Part shown: positions 61,977-64,000 of the stretch, in pieces | Position numbering within the stretch: the stretch's first letter is position 1 | Layout: every line of letters begins with the position of its first letter | Origin: Candidatus Sphingomonas colombiensis | GTDB lineage: Bacteria > Pseudomonadota > Alphaproteobacteria > Sphingomonadales > Sphingomonadaceae | Length of the DNA: 64,000 nucleotides | Assembly (NCBI GenBank): GCA_029202845.1 | Contig: CP119315.1 | Span: 7,501 to 71,500 of the forward strand | Direction of reading: 5' to 3' | Notes under the pieces: generated by a model | Database searches by the model: none | What the model saw: the letters and a program-made list of their open reading frames with translations, nothing else | Told to the model about the DNA's origin: nothing | Program-made: the position numbers and the translations under genes

Positions 61977-62666
61977 ATGACGAACAACGCCCGCGTTCTG
62001 CTGGTCGAGGATGATGCCGCGATCCGGCGCCTGCTCCACGCGGCGCTGACACGCGCGGGCTATCGCGCCAGCGAGGCAGCGACTGCGCGCGAGGCGATGA
62101 ACCTTGTCGCTATCGAGCGCCCCGACGCGGTGCTGCTTGATCTCGGCCTGCCCGACCGCGACGGGCTGGAGCTCGTCCAACTCATCAAGGCGCGCGGGGA
62201 TATGGTGGTGATCATCGTCTCCGCGCGCAACGAGACGGAGGAGAAGGTCGCGGCACTCGATCTTGGCGCGGACGATTATCTCACCAAGCCGTTCGATACC
62301 GAGGAATTGCTCGCCCGCATCCGCACCGCATTACGCCATCGCCGAACTGGCACCACGGCTGCCGAACAGTTGGAGGCCGGCGCGGTGACGATCGATCTCG
62401 CCCGCCGCCGCGTGCGACGCGAAGGCGTGGAGATCCACCTGACGCCAAAGGAATATGGTGTGCTGGAGGAGTTGGCGCGACATCCCGATCGGGTGATCAG
62501 CCACACGCAATTGCTGCGCACCGTATGGGGGCCGGCGCAGGAGGATCACGTCGAATATCTGCGCATCGTGATCCGCGCGCTTCGGCACAAGCTGGAATCC
62601 GATCCAGCTCAACCGCGCCTGATCGTCAACGAGTTGGGGATCGGATACCGGCTGGCGACCGGCTAG
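61977..62666 (+). CDS. kdpE: KdpE response regulator
   Basis: A 229-residue OmpR-family regulator. Receiver: VLLVEDDAAIRRLLHAAL, phosphorylation site VLLDLGLPDRDGLELV, and LGADDYLTKPFDTEELLARI. DNA-binding domain: LTPKEYGVLEELARHPDRVI, THTQLL-like HTQLLRTVWGPAQEDHVEYL, and ELGIGYRL. It follows kdpC by ten bases, whereas its partner kinase gene kdpD is divergent about 4.7 kb away. It should activate kdpFABC at low potassium. Confidence 0.93.
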   Translation: MTNNARVLLVEDDAAIRRLLHAALTRAGYRASEAATAREAMNLVAIERPDAVLLDLGLPDRDGLELVQLIKARGDMVVIIVSARNETEEKVAALDLGADDYLTKPFDTEELLARIRTALRHRRTGTTAAEQLEAGAVTIDLARRRVRREGVEIHLTPKEYGVLEELARHPDRVISHTQLLRTVWGPAQEDHVEYLRIVIRALRHKLESDPAQPRLIVNELGIGYRLATG

Positions 62667-62676
62667 GGGCTTTCGC

Positions 62677-63411
62677 TCAGTCCACGGTATCCAGCGGCGC
62701 CGGACCACTGGTGACCACCGGAATCTGCCGCACGTTGCTATCCTGCGCAGCGAGCAGATAATCCGAAGTGGTGAGGAACGGCACCGGGTTTACCGCGTGA
62801 CCATCGATGCGCACCTCGTAATGGAGGTGCGGCCCGGTGGAGCGACCCGTCGAGCCCATCAAAGCGATCAGCTGCCCACGCTTCACGCGGGTGTTGTCGC
62901 TGACCAGGATCTTGGAAAGATGGCCATAGCGGGTCGCGATGCCCTTGCCATGGTTGATTTCCACCATGTTGCCGTAACCGCCCAGGCGATCGGCATGGCT
63001 CACCACACCATCGGCGGTGGCATAAACCGGGGTGCCGACCGGGCCGGGGATATCCACGCCGGCATGCATCGCGGCGGTGCGACGGAACGGATCGCTGCGA
63101 ACGCCGAAATTGCTGGAGAAATTGAGGTGCTGAACCGGCTGCACCGACGGGATGGCGATTACGCCCTGTTCCATCGTGTCGAGCTTCTTCCAGGTCATGA
63201 ACAGCGAGCGGAACTGCGCCTCGCCGCTCAGCTCAACCGAGGCCTCCGCGCTGCTCGCCGCAACCAGCGGACCACCCACTGCTGCCTTCTGCGTGGTATC
63301 CGGCGCGGCATGCGCGATCGAGCCGAGACCACCGAGCGCCAGGGTCATCGTGGCAATGGAGGCGATGCGCCCAAAGCCTCGAACAAGCTGCGTGAAAGAA
63401 AATTGCGACAT
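62677..63411 (-). CDS. M23-family metallopeptidase
   Basis: A 244-residue exported LytM-type peptidase. The N-terminus has a signal region (FGRIASIATMTLALGGLGS) followed by AHAA. The catalytic domain has HAGVDIPGPVGTPVYATADG with the first histidine and aspartate, YGNMVEINHGKGIATRYGHL, and GSTGRSTGPHLHYEVRIDG with the HxH pair. It is probably an active peptidoglycan endopeptidase. The 232-base gap upstream separates it from the putA end. Confidence 0.92.
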   Translation of the reverse strand: MSQFSFTQLVRGFGRIASIATMTLALGGLGSIAHAAPDTTQKAAVGGPLVAASSAEASVELSGEAQFRSLFMTWKKLDTMEQGVIAIPSVQPVQHLNFSSNFGVRSDPFRRTAAMHAGVDIPGPVGTPVYATADGVVSHADRLGGYGNMVEINHGKGIATRYGHLSKILVSDNTRVKRGQLIALMGSTGRSTGPHLHYEVRIDGHAVNPVPFLTTSDYLLAAQDSNVRQIPVVTSGPAPLDTVD

Positions 63412-63546
63412 CAGACCCCGACGATCAATCGTTAACCGACTACCGCCGAGCGACCCGGCGTTCTTTTATCAACTCGCCTGGATCGCACCCCCGCGCCCCG
63501 GACGACCCTTTCTGGCGCGGAGAGGTAAAAATACGCAATACCTGCC

Positions 63547-63569
63547 CCCGCCCCACGCGTCGGGGCGGG
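63547..63569. terminator. GC-rich hairpin between putA and the M23 peptidase gene
   Basis: CCCGCCCC (63547-63554) pairs with GGGGCGGG (63562-63569) with a seven-base loop. On the minus strand it follows putA, but no T run comes directly after. Its status as terminator is uncertain. Confidence 0.35.
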
Positions 63570-63643
63570 CGGAAGGTGCGTTGAGTCGTTATATCATGCG
63601 TCGAAATGCGGGAACTTGTTGCCTGAACCGCGGGTGAATCAGT

Positions 63644-64000
63644 TCACACCATCGCCATCAAGCTCGCATTTCCGCCCGCCGCAGTGGTGTTGATCGAGGT
63701 CGAAACCTCCTCCACCAACCAGTCCAGCCGGTAACCATTTGCCGCCGTTTGCGGCAGAGCGATCGGCCCCGGCATCGCGGAGAGCCTCGCCAGCGCGTCG
63801 CCCACCCGCCCGGCATCACCCTCGATCAACGCCCCCGCGAACGGCCCGGCACCCGCGAAATCCGCGACCCAGCGGACGCGATGGGTCACCGCCGCCGGCA
63901 GGCCCGGAAGCAGCGCCGCGTCTCCCGCGATCACCGCGTCATTTCCTCCCGCCAACGCCGCGCCGAGTTGCGCGATCAACCCGTCGCGGGTTTCCGGCAA
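63644..64000 (-). CDS. putA: Bifunctional proline dehydrogenase/P5C dehydrogenase PutA, C-terminus (partial)
   Basis: Only the last 118 residues are in the window; the rest lies beyond the right edge. The closing SINTTAAGGNASLMAMV is the conserved C-terminal tail of PutA. Upstream, ALPQTAANGYRLDWLVEEVS resembles the C-terminal domain that covers the tunnel between the two active sites. PutA oxidises proline to glutamate in two steps. The call rests on the tail motif; the catalytic domains are not visible. Confidence 0.75.
   Translation of the reverse strand: MPETRDGLIAQLGAALAGGNDAVIAGDAALLPGLPAAVTHRVRWVADFAGAGPFAGALIEGDAGRVGDALARLSAMPGPIALPQTAANGYRLDWLVEEVSTSINTTAAGGNASLMAMV

Noticed and set aside
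1..64000. CRISPR arrays, transposases, prophage genes or toxin-antitoxin pairs
   Set aside because: No regularly spaced repeats and no reading with such motifs was seen on either strand.

Overview
The window looks like chromosomal DNA of an alphaproteobacterium, most likely a sphingomonad (Sphingomonas or a close relative). The basis is the high G+C content, frequent GTG and TTG starts, and gene content: a GyrA with an insertion in its C-terminal domain, an S9 protein with an N-terminal extension, heme A synthase of the COX15 type, and a zapA / 6S RNA / 5-formyltetrahydrofolate cyclo-ligase block followed by a DUF2842 protein. I see no prophage, insertion sequence, CRISPR array or rRNA operon. 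One tRNA-Pro (CGG) is present.

Layout. 1-4.7 kb is a vitamin B12 uptake locus: btuF (cut by the window edge, minus strand), then btuC, a frameshifted btuD, a cobalamin riboswitch and the TonB-dependent receptor btuB. 4.8-13.4 kb holds housekeeping genes: ilvE, a MarR regulator, a proC/ybjN pair, ubiK, tspO, tlyA, an RBBP9-type hydrolase, dxs with a tiny coupled membrane ORF, a Zur-like regulator and a MerC-like membrane protein. 13.5-16.1 kb has ctaA, cutA and the rplM-rpsI operon with a hairpin in its leader and a good terminator behind it. 16.2-19 kb has a PspA-like coiled-coil protein and a modABC molybdate transporter. 19-24.5 kb has lepA, a CsgG-like secreted protein with an SH3-like tail, a pnuC/ribosylnicotinamide-kinase pair, a ferredoxin-NADP reductase and the tRNA.

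24.8-34.1 kb is more accessory: a secreted amidohydrolase divergent from a penicillin-acylase-family enzyme, a MHYT-GGDEF-EAL protein, a histidine kinase with an eroded ATP-binding domain next to a polysaccharide-deacetylase-like protein, and an Lrp/AsnC regulator. 34.2-47.5 kb returns to core functions: a secreted repeat protein, yaaA, an SDR, a small secreted basic protein, gyrA, DUF952, an O-methyltransferase, class I aldolase, a TlpA thioredoxin, pgk, gapA, zapA, 6S RNA and the cyclo-ligase. 47.5-54.6 kb contains a radical SAM protein and a cluster that looks catabolic: M20 amidohydrolase, FAD monooxygenase, CitE-like lyase, Rieske oxygenase and an AmpG-like transporter. 54.65-62.7 kb is the potassium kdp locus, with kdpD divergent from a 27-codon ORF, kdpF, kdpA, kdpB, kdpC and kdpE. 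The window closes with an M23 peptidase and the C-terminus of PutA.

Quality and novelty. Single-base indels are concentrated in btuD, the 5' part of kdpD, kdpA and the second half of kdpB, while genes elsewhere read cleanly. Coding sense resumes in another frame after each indel, and at least some lie in G or C runs, so sequence error is more likely than decay. I found no clear-cut new defence or mobile system. The most useful leads are three direct repeats phased by 11 and 33 bp in the kdpD-kdpF gap, the eroded kinase at 31.7-33.4 kb, the rplM leader hairpin, the 45-residue ORF coupled to dxs, and the Rieske/FAD/CitE/M20 cluster.
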